A stretch of DNA of 64,000 nucleotides from positions 1,860,001 to 1,924,000 of the forward strand of contig OZ244050.1 of assembly GCA_965215115.1 (NCBI GenBank), in the 5' to 3' direction. This stretch comes from CALDTK01 sp965215115. GTDB lineage: Bacteria > Bacteroidota > Bacteroidia > Chitinophagales > Saprospiraceae. A program made the position numbers and the translations under genes. Of the stretch, positions 32,510-40,850 are shown piece after piece. The first letter of the stretch is position 1. The number at the start of each line of letters is the position of its first letter. Under the pieces are notes generated by a model that saw nothing but the letters and a program-made list of their open reading frames with translations, did not search any database and had not been told where the DNA came from.

Positions 32510-33220
32510 ATGGCAGACGCGCGCTACCTGCGGCAGGTGATGACGGCGGGCGTCGGGCTCGGCGGGCAGGCGCGCATCGCGGCGGCGCGCGTCGTGGTGG
32601 TGGGCGCGGGAGGTTTCGGCACGCACGTGGCGGCCGCGCTCTGGTCGGCGGGCGTCGGCGCGCTCCACCTTTACGACGGTGACGTGGTGGAGGCGAGCAA
32701 CCTCGCGCGGCAGATCCGCTACGGCGCGGCGGATGTCGGGAGATCGAAAGTGGAGGTTTTGCGGCAACGCCTACTGCTCAATAGGGACGAGGCTGGTTTC
32801 GCGGCTTTCGCCAAAACGATCGACGGGGGTAATGCCGAGGCGGCCCTTCGGGGCGCGCAGGTAGTCTGCGACTGCACCGACAATGCGGAGGCGCGGCTGC
32901 TTTTGGACGAGACCTGTGCGCGACTGGGCGTGCCGCTCGTCTACGGGGCCGTGCGGGGGTGGATGGGTTACGTGGCGGTGCTCGGCGGGCGGGCCGGCGT
33001 GAGGCTCGCGGATGTCTTCTCAGCGGAACAACTGCGGGCCGAGGGCGAAGCTTGTGATGTAGCGGGGGTGCTGGGGGTAGCTTGTGGGACGATTGGGAGT
33101 ATCCAGGCCGGGGAGGCTTTGAAGGTCCTGTTGCACATGGAGAGTAGGGCGGACGGCGGCTTGGTGGCGGTGGATTTGCGGGGGCTGGGGTGGCGGGTGT
33201 TTGGGGTGCGGAACAGGTAG
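32510..33220 (+). CDS. ThiF/MoeB/E1-like adenylyltransferase
   Basis: A 236-residue E1-like enzyme. It has the nucleotide loop VVVVGAGGFGTHVAAAL, LYDGDVVEASNLARQIRY with the conserved Asp, Asn, Arg and Gln, the Lys of GRSKVEVL, the Asp in DCTDN, and ACDVAGVLGVACGTIGSIQAGEALKVLL, where the first Cys aligns with the conserved SCAEAGVLG region of MoeB. The CxxC zinc pairs of MoeB are not obvious. These enzymes adenylate the C-terminal Gly-Gly of MoaD/ThiS/ubiquitin-like proteins. It is 14 nt after the DUF4132 gene and is the natural partner of the small Gly-Gly protein at the head of the operon. Two hairpin motifs (32756-32770, 32803-32817) lie 32 bases apart. Confidence 0.88.
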   Translation: MADARYLRQVMTAGVGLGGQARIAAARVVVVGAGGFGTHVAAALWSAGVGALHLYDGDVVEASNLARQIRYGAADVGRSKVEVLRQRLLLNRDEAGFAAFAKTIDGGNAEAALRGAQVVCDCTDNAEARLLLDETCARLGVPLVYGAVRGWMGYVAVLGGRAGVRLADVFSAEQLRAEGEACDVAGVLGVACGTIGSIQAGEALKVLLHMESRADGGLVAVDLRGLGWRVFGVRNR

Positions 33221-33339
33221 GCTTATGGGCCACTCATGCCGCTCGACAGAAGCTTGACTACGCTGGAAAAGCACGCGAAGGCTCAACCACGCGGTAGCTT
33301 TCGGCGGGGATGTTCGAGCGTGCTGTGGACCTGGCGGAG

Positions 33340-33521
33340 CCAGGCAAACACGGCTCGTCATGCCGCACGTACAGCCGGCCCGACGAGCCGGTCGCCGCGC
33401 CGTGTTTGCCTCGCTCCGCGAGGTGCCGGGCCACCTTACCGTGCCTTGGACCTGGCAGCGTGAGAAGGGGAGGGGGCCCTTTCTCTAAGCAGGCAAACAC
33501 GGCTCGTCATGCCGCACCTAC
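33340..33521. repeat. Direct and inverted repeats of a GGCAAACACGGC unit
   Basis: A block around CAGGCAAACACGGCTCGTC occurs at about 33341-33372 and again at 33490-33521, and its first half occurs inverted (GCCGTGTTTGCCT) near 33400. The 33221-33626 gap holds nothing else I can support except the terminator beside the tRNA. Confidence 0.7.
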
Positions 33522-33586
33522 GACGCCCCCGCGGCAGCGCCTTCAACAATTCCGCCTTACGCCTTCAACACTTCCACCAAAAGCAA

Positions 33587-33622
33587 AAAGCCCCTCCCCC
33601 ACCGAAGTGAGGAAGGGGCTTT
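33587..33622 (-). terminator. Probable intrinsic terminator of tRNA-Asp
   Basis: AAAGCCCCT pairs with AGGGGCTTT across a 14-20 nt loop. On the minus strand the stem is followed by TTTTTGCTTTT. It sits directly downstream of the tRNA gene. Confidence 0.75.
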
Positions 33623-33626
33623 GTTG

Positions 33627-33700
33627 CGGACTGGACGGGACTCGAACCCGCGACCTCCGCCGTGACAGGGCGGCATTCTAACCAACTGAACTACCAATCC
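33627..33700 (-). tRNA. tRNA-Asp (GTC)
   Basis: The minus strand folds as a tRNA: acceptor GGATTGG/CCAGTCC, anticodon stem CCGCC/GGCGG with loop CTGTCAC (anticodon GTC), T-arm GCGGG-TTCGAGT-CCCGT, discriminator G. The CCA end is not encoded. Confidence 0.96.
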
Positions 33701-33805
33701 TGCTTTAGGAAGCGGCCGCAAATGTAGACCGACGGGCCACTTTCCACAACCAACGAGCGAATTTTTCCGGGACAAATTTTTGACGCCCCACCCGCAGCCC
33801 CCCCG

Positions 33806-35503
33806 CTACTGCCACACCACCCGCCGCGTCGCCCAGCCGCGCGCCACGCGCACACTCACGAGGTAGACGCCCGGGGCGAGGCCCTCCGGGGCGAAGCGCA
33901 CGGTCGTGAGGCCCGGCGCCACCCCCCGCTGCTCGAGCACGCGCCCGCCCGCGTCCGTGAGGCGGAGCGCCTCGGTGCTCGTGCCCTCGTCGAGGGTCAC
34001 GACGAGCTCGGCGCCGCTGCGGTAGACGGTGAAGGGCGCCGCGGGGGCGGGTTTTGGCGAAAGCCCCGACGTGCCGCCGATCACGACCGTGAAGGTGTTG
34101 AGGGAGTACGGCCCGGCGGTGATCGTGCGGCTCGCGGCGCTGGCCGGGTCGACCGCCACGAAGCCGCCGTCCACGTCGTCGCGCGTCGCGTCCGAGACGC
34201 GCTGGCTGATCTGGCGGATCGGGTAGGCCGTGCCGTCGGCCCGGAGGACCTCGAGCTCGACGACGCGATCACCGGCGGTGAAGTTGGCGTAGTGCACGTA
34301 GACCGTGTCGGAGCCCTCGCGCCGCAGACTCGTCACCTGGCCGTCGGCGCGGATGCTGGCGAGGCGCTGCGTGAGCACCCGCGAGCCCATCGGCTGCGCC
34401 GAGCCCATCTGCTTGAAGGCGTAGTAGTGGCGGAAGGGCAGCGGGCGCGTCGTGGAGGCGTCTACCTGCAGCAGGCCCGGATTGGTATCGGCGCCGGGGA
34501 AGAGGTTGAGGAAGTAGTACCAGGCGTTGACCCCGGCGTTCATGCTCGCGCCCATCGTGCGCGCCAGGGAGAGGATGCCGCGGTGGCCCTTCGTGAGGTT
34601 GGGCAGGTCCGGGAGGTCGTCCCCGCGGTTGGTGTGCATCTCGGACTGGTACACCGGCTTGCCGTCGGCCAGGCGCGTGATGCTCTGCAGCGCCGACGAA
34701 ACGCCCCCCGTGTACTGGTGGTAGCTCACGATGTCGATGTTGGCCCAGGCCGCCGGGGCCTCGGTTTTGTAGTACTGCACGAACTGCACCGCGCCCCCCG
34801 GCCCGATCGTGCTCGGCCCCATGATCAGGGGCTGCTTCACGCCAGTCGTGTTGACGGCCGGGTCGTCGATCATGGCCTTCATCTTCGAGATGGCGCGGTC
34901 GAAGATCTCGGCCGTGCCGCGCCTGGCATCGTCGCCGTAGCCGTAGCGCAGCGTGATGAAGTCGGGCTCATTCACCGCATTGACGATGTCGATCGGGAGG
35001 CCGTTGTCGTGGTAGAACTTCAGCGTCTCGAAGTACCACCCCGCCACCGCGTCGTAGATCCCGGCGCGTCGGAAGTCGAGGCGGCGCTCGGTGCGGTTGC
35101 CGATCATCGTGTCGCGGCGCAGGTCGTCCGGGAAGATCGAGAAGGTCTGCGAGAGCTTCAGGTCCGGGCGGATCGCCTTCGCGGCCCGGAGGTACTCGAC
35201 GCGGCGGGTGTAGTAGCCGTTCTGCGCGCGCGGGTCGTCGAGGCGGAACTCCGGGTAGTCCTGCAGGCTGTACAGGTCGAGGTCGCGCACGATCAGGTCC
35301 AGCGCCTCGGCCTGCCCGGCGGCGTCGAGGTTGAAGTGGCTGTTGAGGTACAGCGGGATGGAGCTCCCGACCCCGAGGAAGGTCTGCTGGTAGTCGTCGG
35401 CGTTGACGGAGATGCGCTGCGCGTGGAGGCGGCTTTCGCCAAAACAAACCACGGCTGCGACGGCGAGGCCGAGGGGTAGGAAACGAGTGTAAGGCTTGGG
35501 CAT
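33806..35503 (-). CDS. Secreted GH30-like glycosidase with type A T9SS sorting domain
   Basis: A 565-residue protein with signal peptide (FLPLGLAVAAVVCFGESRLHAQ). The catalytic region (about 25-400) resembles GH30-type TIM barrels: LGVGSSIPLYL, NAVNEPDF with the probable acid/base Glu, IDIVSYHQYTGG, and VYQSEMHT with a probable nucleophile Glu. Residues about 400-475 form a beta domain as in GH30 enzymes. After a Pro-rich linker (SGLSPKPAPAAP) the last 85 residues (LRLTDAGGRVLEQ ... LAPGVYLVSVRVARG) are a type A sorting domain. It likely degrades beta-linked polysaccharide outside the cell. Hairpin motifs fall in the signal peptide (35432-35446, FGES) and in the linker (34051-34065). Confidence 0.85.
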   Translation of the reverse strand: MPKPYTRFLPLGLAVAAVVCFGESRLHAQRISVNADDYQQTFLGVGSSIPLYLNSHFNLDAAGQAEALDLIVRDLDLYSLQDYPEFRLDDPRAQNGYYTRRVEYLRAAKAIRPDLKLSQTFSIFPDDLRRDTMIGNRTERRLDFRRAGIYDAVAGWYFETLKFYHDNGLPIDIVNAVNEPDFITLRYGYGDDARRGTAEIFDRAISKMKAMIDDPAVNTTGVKQPLIMGPSTIGPGGAVQFVQYYKTEAPAAWANIDIVSYHQYTGGVSSALQSITRLADGKPVYQSEMHTNRGDDLPDLPNLTKGHRGILSLARTMGASMNAGVNAWYYFLNLFPGADTNPGLLQVDASTTRPLPFRHYYAFKQMGSAQPMGSRVLTQRLASIRADGQVTSLRREGSDTVYVHYANFTAGDRVVELEVLRADGTAYPIRQISQRVSDATRDDVDGGFVAVDPASAASRTITAGPYSLNTFTVVIGGTSGLSPKPAPAAPFTVYRSGAELVVTLDEGTSTEALRLTDAGGRVLEQRGVAPGLTTVRFAPEGLAPGVYLVSVRVARGWATRRVVWQ

Positions 35504-35567
35504 TCAGCAAAGTACGGTTGGGGGAGGAGAGTAACTGTACTGAGGTGGGGGGCGGTGGGTGCGACGC

Positions 35568-38099
35568 TCAAAAACTCCAGTCCCGCTTCCAGGTGTCGAT
35601 CACGTCGAGGCTCACCTTAAACGTCCGCTCGGCCTCGAAGGCACTCGAATTAGCGGCTACGCCGTACACCCCCAATCTCAAGCGCCGTCTCACGCCCAAC
35701 TTAAAGGTCCGCTCGATGCCCACCAGGACTTCCTCGTGTCGATAACCCTCGCCCTCGGTGAGGTACATAAACCCGCCCCCGACCACGAACTCTACGCCCG
35801 TCAAACGCAGCAACGGCAGATTATTAAGGAAGGCGCCGTTGAAGTGATGCAACGCGTGCACCTCGAAGAAAGGTTTCGGTGTAGTGAGTAAGGTGTCGAT
35901 GATCTGGAAGCTCGCCAGCGGCGCTGAAAAGAGCACCGGGTTGCTGCGCGGGAAGCGCTTCGTATCAATGAAGGGCAGCTCTTGTGCACTCGTGAACTGC
36001 CCCGCCGTCGCCACGTAGCGCGTGTTGCCGAGCGGCCCGAGCAACAGGTTTTGGCGCAAGCTGACCTCCACGTACCCGAAGTCGACATCCGAGCCGAAGA
36101 CGCCCGGTACGCCGCGCTTGAACCGCAGGCCCAGCGTCGGCCACGCACTCCCCAGCACCACCTTGCGCGTCGGCTCCGTGAGGTACTTCTGGAAGGGCGT
36201 GAAGCGCAGGCCGATCTCCCCCGTGAAGGTCTCGTACGGCTGGAACTCCGGGGCCACTGTCTCGTCTTCGATCGCCTCCCCGATGAAGCTCAGCGAGCCC
36301 GTAGCCGGTAGCCTTTCGGCAAAACTCACCGTCGCGTCTACGTATAAACCGTTGCGTACTTCGTACGAGTGCCCGACGCGACCGCGGTTGACGAGAAAGT
36401 AATTCGATCGCTGGAGCTGGTTGAGGATCGCGTCGTTCGGGTTGACGGCTTCGTAGCCGCGCTCCAGATCGAAACTGATCGTACCCAAGTGCATCGGGTC
36501 GTAACGCCACGACGTGAAAGAGCTGCCCTGGAGGTCCTGATCCGCCAGCCCAACGCTGCCACTCAGAGACGTGTAAACCCTGCGGCCATTCGGGTAGGTC
36601 TTCGCGAAGTGCACGTATGGCCCGACCCGGAACCCGCCCACGACGTTGAAGCCGATCCACGAGGGCAGACTCCCGAAGAAGACCTCCCGCTGGCTGCGCC
36701 AGTTGCGGAAGCCGACGCCGTCCCAGATCACTTCGAGGGGCTTAATCTTGTTGAAGGCCGTCTCGACGCTGTCGCGGTACTCGGGGGTGCTGCGGCGCGC
36801 CGTGATGCTGTCGCGCACGCGGGTCACGAGAGCTTCGTCGGCCTCCAGGGCCTCGGGGCGGGCGGCCTCCCAGTACACCGAATCCCGCTCGTACGCCTCC
36901 GCCCCCGTCACGGCCAGCTCGCCGCGGAAGAAGTTTTGCGGAAACGCCACCCCCAACTCGTAGTCACTGTACCGAATCGTGGTCTTGCCCTCGAAGCGCT
37001 TCTTCCGGCCCTGGTCCGTCGCGTACGTGAAGACCTGTCGCACCGGCAGCCACGTCGAGTCGCCCACCAGGCCGTAGCTCTGCTCGAAGCGCATCTCGTC
37101 GAGGAACTTGAGGGCGCCTTTCGGCAAAACCACGTCTACGCGGTTGATGACCCAGGTGCCGTCGTTGATCCAGATGCGCCCTTCCACGCTTGCGTCGCCC
37201 GAGCGCCGCGACGTGATCTCGATCTCGTGCACCAACTCCGAGGAGCCTCCCACGGTAGTCTCCGCGCGCGAAGCGAGCAGCTTGAACCGGTAGCTCAGCA
37301 CGGCCGTCGGGGCCAGAGGGGAGAGCAGCTTCAAATCGAGCAGCGACCCGAAATCCACCTGCGCGCTGTAGAAGTCGAAGTCGCCGTCGCCGAACAGCGG
37401 CACGAACAGGCCCTCCTTCTCGCCCGAGACCCGGAAGCCGTGGCGCTCCTCCTTGTAGCTGCGCGGCGACTCGTAGTTGAGCGTGAGGCGCGTCTCGACG
37501 AGGTTGAGGTTGTTGAGCAGGGCCTGCGTCGTGGAGTCGAGTGCGGGGGGCTCGTCGGCGAGCATCTCGGCCGGGATGCCGCCCTCGGGGTCCTTGCCCT
37601 TCGCCTCGCGTCGTTCGCGGCGGCGGCGCTCGCGCGGGGTCTCGAAGCTCTCGATGTCCTCGCGGGCCTTGAGATACACCTCGACCCGGTAGCTGCTGAT
37701 GTCGGTGAGGCGATCCTTGCGCCGCTCGGAAGCCTTCGCGATGATGGCGTAGGCCGGGTCGCGCTTGCCGGCGCTGACGACGATCTCGTTGAGTTCGGCC
37801 GCCGAGGTATAGAGCGTGAAGTCGTTGCGCACCGTCGCGTCCCCGATGACGAGGGTATCGTCGGTGGTCCGGTAGCCGAGCGCGCTCACGGCCACGCGGT
37901 ACTCGCCCGCGCTCGGGAACCGGAAGTAGAAGGCGCCCGCGTCGTCGGTCGCGGTGCCGGTCTGGAGGTCCGGGAAAAAGAGGTTCGCGTAGGGCAGGGC
38001 CTCGCCGTCCTCGCCGCGGACCGTGCCCTCGAGGGCGGCTTGCGCCAAAACCTGGCAGGCGGTCGCGAGGAGCAAGGAAGTGAGGAGGGGACGCAGCAA
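35568..38099 (-). CDS. DUF5686 outer-membrane protein with carboxypeptidase-like regulatory domain
   Basis: An 843-residue protein with signal peptide (LLTSLLLATACQVLAQ), then a CarboxypepD_reg beta-sandwich (ALEGTVRGEDGEALPYANLFFPD ... VAVSALGYRTTD, about residues 22-110) and the DUF5686 region with YAIIAKASERRKDRLTDISSYRVEVYLKA and a predicted beta barrel to the C-terminal DVIDTWKRDWSF. This architecture is common in Bacteroidota and is thought to be an outer-membrane protein of unknown transport role. Hairpin motifs occur at 36048, 36311, 36933, 37116 and 38037, with the GCC/GGC and GCG/CGC stem variants. Intact. Confidence 0.9.
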   Translation of the reverse strand: MLRPLLTSLLLATACQVLAQAALEGTVRGEDGEALPYANLFFPDLQTGTATDDAGAFYFRFPSAGEYRVAVSALGYRTTDDTLVIGDATVRNDFTLYTSAAELNEIVVSAGKRDPAYAIIAKASERRKDRLTDISSYRVEVYLKAREDIESFETPRERRRRERREAKGKDPEGGIPAEMLADEPPALDSTTQALLNNLNLVETRLTLNYESPRSYKEERHGFRVSGEKEGLFVPLFGDGDFDFYSAQVDFGSLLDLKLLSPLAPTAVLSYRFKLLASRAETTVGGSSELVHEIEITSRRSGDASVEGRIWINDGTWVINRVDVVLPKGALKFLDEMRFEQSYGLVGDSTWLPVRQVFTYATDQGRKKRFEGKTTIRYSDYELGVAFPQNFFRGELAVTGAEAYERDSVYWEAARPEALEADEALVTRVRDSITARRSTPEYRDSVETAFNKIKPLEVIWDGVGFRNWRSQREVFFGSLPSWIGFNVVGGFRVGPYVHFAKTYPNGRRVYTSLSGSVGLADQDLQGSSFTSWRYDPMHLGTISFDLERGYEAVNPNDAILNQLQRSNYFLVNRGRVGHSYEVRNGLYVDATVSFAERLPATGSLSFIGEAIEDETVAPEFQPYETFTGEIGLRFTPFQKYLTEPTRKVVLGSAWPTLGLRFKRGVPGVFGSDVDFGYVEVSLRQNLLLGPLGNTRYVATAGQFTSAQELPFIDTKRFPRSNPVLFSAPLASFQIIDTLLTTPKPFFEVHALHHFNGAFLNNLPLLRLTGVEFVVGGGFMYLTEGEGYRHEEVLVGIERTFKLGVRRRLRLGVYGVAANSSAFEAERTFKVSLDVIDTWKRDWSF

Positions 38100-38139
38100 G
38101 ACGGAAGCCTAACGACTACGGTGGGCCTAACGTTATACT

Positions 38140-38297
38140 TGTTGGGACACGAGGCACACAAAGGAGACACGAGGAGCACCAAGGCAGGGCGGGCGGTAGG
38201 GCGCGTTAGACGAGCTCTGCTCGCGCGCTCACGGCCGATCACGCAGCCCTTGTGCGCCTCGTGTCTCCCTCGTGCCCTTCGTGTCCTAAAAGACCCT
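38140..38297. repeat. Intergenic inverted repeat of GACACGAGG units
   Basis: Left side GGGACACGAGGCACACAAAGG and GAGACACGAGG is mirrored on the right by CTTGTGCGCCTCGTGTCTCC and CTTCGTGTCC. It separates the DUF5686 gene from the YqeY gene and may also act as a transcription barrier. Confidence 0.75.
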
Positions 38298-38303
38298 TAC
38301 CCC

Positions 38304-38750
38304 TTACCCAAGCTGCCGCTTCACCTCCGCACTAATCGCCTTCCCGTCCGCGCGCCCGGCGACTTTGAGTTGCACGGCCTTCATGACCTCGCCCATGTCC
38401 TTCATCGACGTGGCCTGGAGTTGCTGGATGGTGGTGGCGACGAAGCGGGCCAGCTCCTCGTGGTCGAGTTGCTGCGGGAGGTAGCGCTCGATGACCTCGA
38501 TCTCTTCGCGCTCGGTGACGGCGAGGTCGTCGCGGCCCTGCTCGTCGTAGATGGCGAGGCTGTCGCGGCGCGACTTGACGAGCTTCTGGAGGATCGCGAT
38601 TTCGCGGGCCTCGTCGATGGCGTCACCGGAGCCGTCGGTCTCGGCGAGTTGGATGGCGCCCTTGACGGCGCGCATGCCGCGGAGGTCGGCCTTGTTCTTG
38701 GCCTTCATGGCCGCCATGATGTCGGCGTTGATGCGGTCTTTGAGGGTCAT
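38304..38750 (-). CDS. GatB/YqeY domain protein
   Basis: A 148-residue protein (ATG at 38750; an upstream ATG would add six residues). MTLKDRINADIMAAMKAKNKADLRGMRAVKGAI, the central IEVIERYLPQQLDHEELA and the C-terminal MGEVMKAVQLKVAGRADGKAISAEVKRQL match YqeY, a helical protein related to the tail of GatB amidotransferase subunits. It has been proposed to act on tRNA-linked reactions, but its function is not firmly known. Normal length and no damage seen. Confidence 0.93.
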   Translation of the reverse strand: MTLKDRINADIMAAMKAKNKADLRGMRAVKGAIQLAETDGSGDAIDEAREIAILQKLVKSRRDSLAIYDEQGRDDLAVTEREEIEVIERYLPQQLDHEELARFVATTIQQLQATSMKDMGEVMKAVQLKVAGRADGKAISAEVKRQLG

Positions 38751-38785
38751 GGGGGCGAAGGTACGCACGCGCGGAGCGCGTAGGG

Positions 38786-38836
38786 CGGCTGCGGCCTAGG
38801 TGGGCGGCCTGCGGCCTAGTTGGGCGGCTGTGCCTA
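38786..38836. repeat. CCTAGTTGGGCGG repeats
   Basis: GGCCTAGGTGGGCGG, GGCCTAGTTGGGCGG and GCCTAGATGG follow each other. They match the left-side units of the element at 10535-10727. Confidence 0.7.
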
Positions 38837-38847
38837 GATGGACCGTG

Positions 38848-39367
38848 CTACCGTCCCGTACGACGTCGTAACATAGTCCCGGGGCTCGGTGCCCACTCCG
38901 TGCAATTCCTCCTTATCTTCTCCGTGCGAGACCGAGTTTCGCACGGAGAAGATACGGAGGCGCTTTGGTGTGGCAATTCTACGTAGCCGATACGTCCGGC
39001 CAGGGACTCACTGCTGTCGCGCATCATCTCCGGACTCGCCGAGCCCAGAAGCACAAACCTGCCCTCCGTCCGATTGGCATCAATGGCGCTGCGGAGACCC
39101 GTGAAGAGTTCCGGTCGGCGCTGAAGCTCGTCGATGATGATTAGGTCCTGGTTCAGGCTATCGAGAAAGAGATCGACCCGGGCAGTGGCCGCGTAGTCCG
39201 CCTGGCGCTCGAGGTCGAAGTAGACCACACGCCGCCGCCGCCTGCGCCATGATCTCCTTCGCGAGCGTAGTCTTACCGGACTGGCGCGGACCGACGATAC
39301 CCACCGCCGGGAAGATGTTCCGGTACTGCTGGATGGACTTCCAGGTTTGGCGTTCGATTAACTGCAT
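38848..39367 (-). pseudogene. Truncated AAA ATPase of the DUF4143-associated type
   Basis: The ATG at 39367 begins QLIERQTWKSIQQYRNIFPAVGIVGPRQSGKTTLAKEI with a Walker A motif. The frame breaks in a GCG repeat near 39235 and continues in another frame with VVYFDLERQADYAATARVDLFL, IIIDELQRRPELF (Walker B) and LLGSASPEMMRDSSESLAGRI. It stops being family-like at the hairpin at 38914-38954, and the usual 250-residue C-terminal half is absent. The gene is a remnant; such ATPases are often stand-alone accessory genes or toxin-like islands. Confidence 0.8.
38914..38954. repeat. 16-bp perfect palindrome at the ATPase truncation point
   Basis: TATCTTCTCCGTGCGA (38914-38929) pairs perfectly with TCGCACGGAGAAGATA (38939-38954) across a 9-nt loop. 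The family-like ATPase sequence ends here. Confidence 0.9.
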
Positions 39368-39424
39368 CCCCGCAAATCTAACATCCAATGCTCAATTTGC
39401 GGGGAAGAGGGATGGGTTAGACGC

Positions 39425-39515
39425 GCTTGCTTATACTAGCCGGCCCGACGCCCGTCGCTGCGCTCCGACCGCCAAACCGGCTATTTCAGGACGCGGACCT
39501 ACGGCCCGCTCCGGG
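39425..39515. repeat. Dispersed GC-rich repeat shared with 29.4 kb (copy 2)
   Basis: Contains ACCGCCAAACCGGCTA and GCGGACCTACGGCCCGCT, related to 29395-29495. Confidence 0.65.
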
Positions 39516-39533
39516 CGCACGTGCAAGGCGTCA

Positions 39534-39877
39534 CCTGGCGACCCCAGCGGGGTCCAACCACGAGTAGCCCGGGGTCGAACCGGAGACCTTACGCCGGAGG
39601 GCGATCTCGGCTCCGCCCCCGCGGCCCATCCCTCTCGAACGCCTACGACCCCGGGTACGAAAGCACGGCCCCCCGAACGGCACGAAAGCACGGCCCCCCG
39701 AACGGCCTGGCGACCCCAGCGGGGTCCAACCACGAGTAGCCCGGGGTCGAACAGTATACCTTTCTCCGAAGAACGATCTTGGCTCCGCCCCCGCGGCCCA
39801 TCCCTCGCGAAGCGAAGGCCTACGACCCCGGGTACGAAAGGACGGCCCCCCGAACGGCACGAAAGCACGGCCCACCT
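39534..39877. repeat. Two tandem copies of a 172-bp unit
   Basis: The unit starts CCTGGCGACCCCAGCGGGG at 39534 and again at 39706. Each copy includes GAGTAGCCCGGGGTCGAAC, GGCTCCGCCCCCGCGGCCC and CCTACGACCCCGGGTACGAA. Copies differ by small insertions and substitutions. The 39389-39900 gap is entirely repeats; I see no gene. Long open frames here are shadows of GC-rich repeats. Confidence 0.85.
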
Positions 39878-39900
39878 AGCTCGCGCAGCGAGCGCCCTAC

Positions 39901-40683
39901 CTAGTCGCTCTTCCGACTCGCCTCCACCCGTTTCGCCAGTTCCGCAAACTCCGCCACGCTCAGCTGCTCCGGCCTCCGCATCAGGCTCGGGTCCTCCGGG
40001 TCGAAGTCACTCCAGATCGGCTTCAATGAATTGCGCAACATCTTGCGGCGCTGCTGGAAGCTCGTGCGAATCACCTGCCGCAGGATCTTCACGTTGCAGT
40101 CGGGCAGCTCCTCGGGGGGGAGGCGCTCCAGGGCGATGACGGTGGAGTCGACCTTCGGGGGCGGGTTGAAGCTGCCGGGCTTGACGTGGATGACGTTCTT
40201 GCCGCGGTAGTAGATCTGCACCAGGGCCGAGATCGCGCCGTAGGCCTTCGAGCCGGGGGGCGAGAGCACGCGCTCGGCCAGTTCCTTCTGGAACATCCCC
40301 ACCATCCGCGGGAAGAGTTCGTGGTGGTCGACGAGCTTGACGAGGATCTGCGAGGAGATGTTGTACGGGAAGTTGCCGACGAGGGCGGTCGGCCGGTTTT
40401 GCGTAAGCGTACCCACGTTGACCTTCAGGAAGTCCCCCTGCACGAGGCTCTCGGCGGTGGCCCAGGCCGGGAAGGTGTTCATGAGGTAGGCCACCATGTC
40501 GCGGTCGGCCTCGACGGCCACGAGGGGCTTGCCGCGCTTGAGCAAGTACTGCGTGAGCATCCCCTGCCCGGGCCCGACCTCGAGGATCTGGTCGACATCC
40601 CCGACGGCGAAGGCCTCGGCGATCTGTTGCGCCACCATGGGCTGGGCCAAAAAGTGCTGCCCGTAAGACTTCTTGGCCTTCAT
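39901..40683 (-). CDS. rsmA: 16S rRNA (adenine1518/1519-N6)-dimethyltransferase
   Basis: RsmA/KsgA dimethylates two adenines in the 3' hairpin of 16S rRNA during 30S maturation. The ATG at 40683 gives the usual start KAKKSYGQHFL; upstream frame is repeat DNA. The 260-residue product has SAM motif I EVGPGQGMLTQYLL, the VEADRDMVAYL acidic motif, and GNFPYNISSQI (motif IV, NLPY-like) with the catalytic loop. A hairpin motif with 2-bp stem (40396-40408) encodes TLTQN just before it. It is divergent from pdxA across a repeat region. Confidence 0.96.
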   Translation of the reverse strand: MKAKKSYGQHFLAQPMVAQQIAEAFAVGDVDQILEVGPGQGMLTQYLLKRGKPLVAVEADRDMVAYLMNTFPAWATAESLVQGDFLKVNVGTLTQNRPTALVGNFPYNISSQILVKLVDHHELFPRMVGMFQKELAERVLSPPGSKAYGAISALVQIYYRGKNVIHVKPGSFNPPPKVDSTVIALERLPPEELPDCNVKILRQVIRTSFQQRRKMLRNSLKPIWSDFDPEDPSLMRRPEQLSVAEFAELAKRVEASRKSD

Positions 40684-40710
40684 GCGCCGCAAGGTGGGGC
40701 AGAAAGGGGC

Positions 40711-40820
40711 ATAGGTGCATGGGGCCCTGGGTGCCTGGGTGCCTGGGTGCCTGGGTGCCGCACCTCTCGCACCTAGGCACCCAAGCACCCAAGCACCTAA
40801 GCACCTAAGCACCCAAGCAC
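40711..40820. repeat. GTGCCTGGG-type inverted repeat between rsmA and pdxA
   Basis: Four left units of GGGTGCCT are followed by right units CACCCAAG and CACCTAAG, forming a long hairpin. It lies between divergent genes, where a promoter rather than a terminator is expected. Confidence 0.85.
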
Positions 40821-40850
40821 AATCCGCACCACATGCCCGACCTTCCCCCG

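Noticed and set aside
34292..35479. 395-residue open frame opposite the GH30-like gene
   Set aside because: Low-complexity Val/Arg/Gly sequence that mirrors the codons of the real gene; a GC-rich antisense shadow.
36369..38783. 804-residue frame opposite the DUF5686 and YqeY genes
   Set aside because: It crosses two well-recognised genes on the other strand and has no family features.
39431..39875. Overlapping open frames in the 39.4-39.9 kb repeats
   Set aside because: They translate tandem GC-rich repeats on both strands, with no start context or similarity to known proteins.
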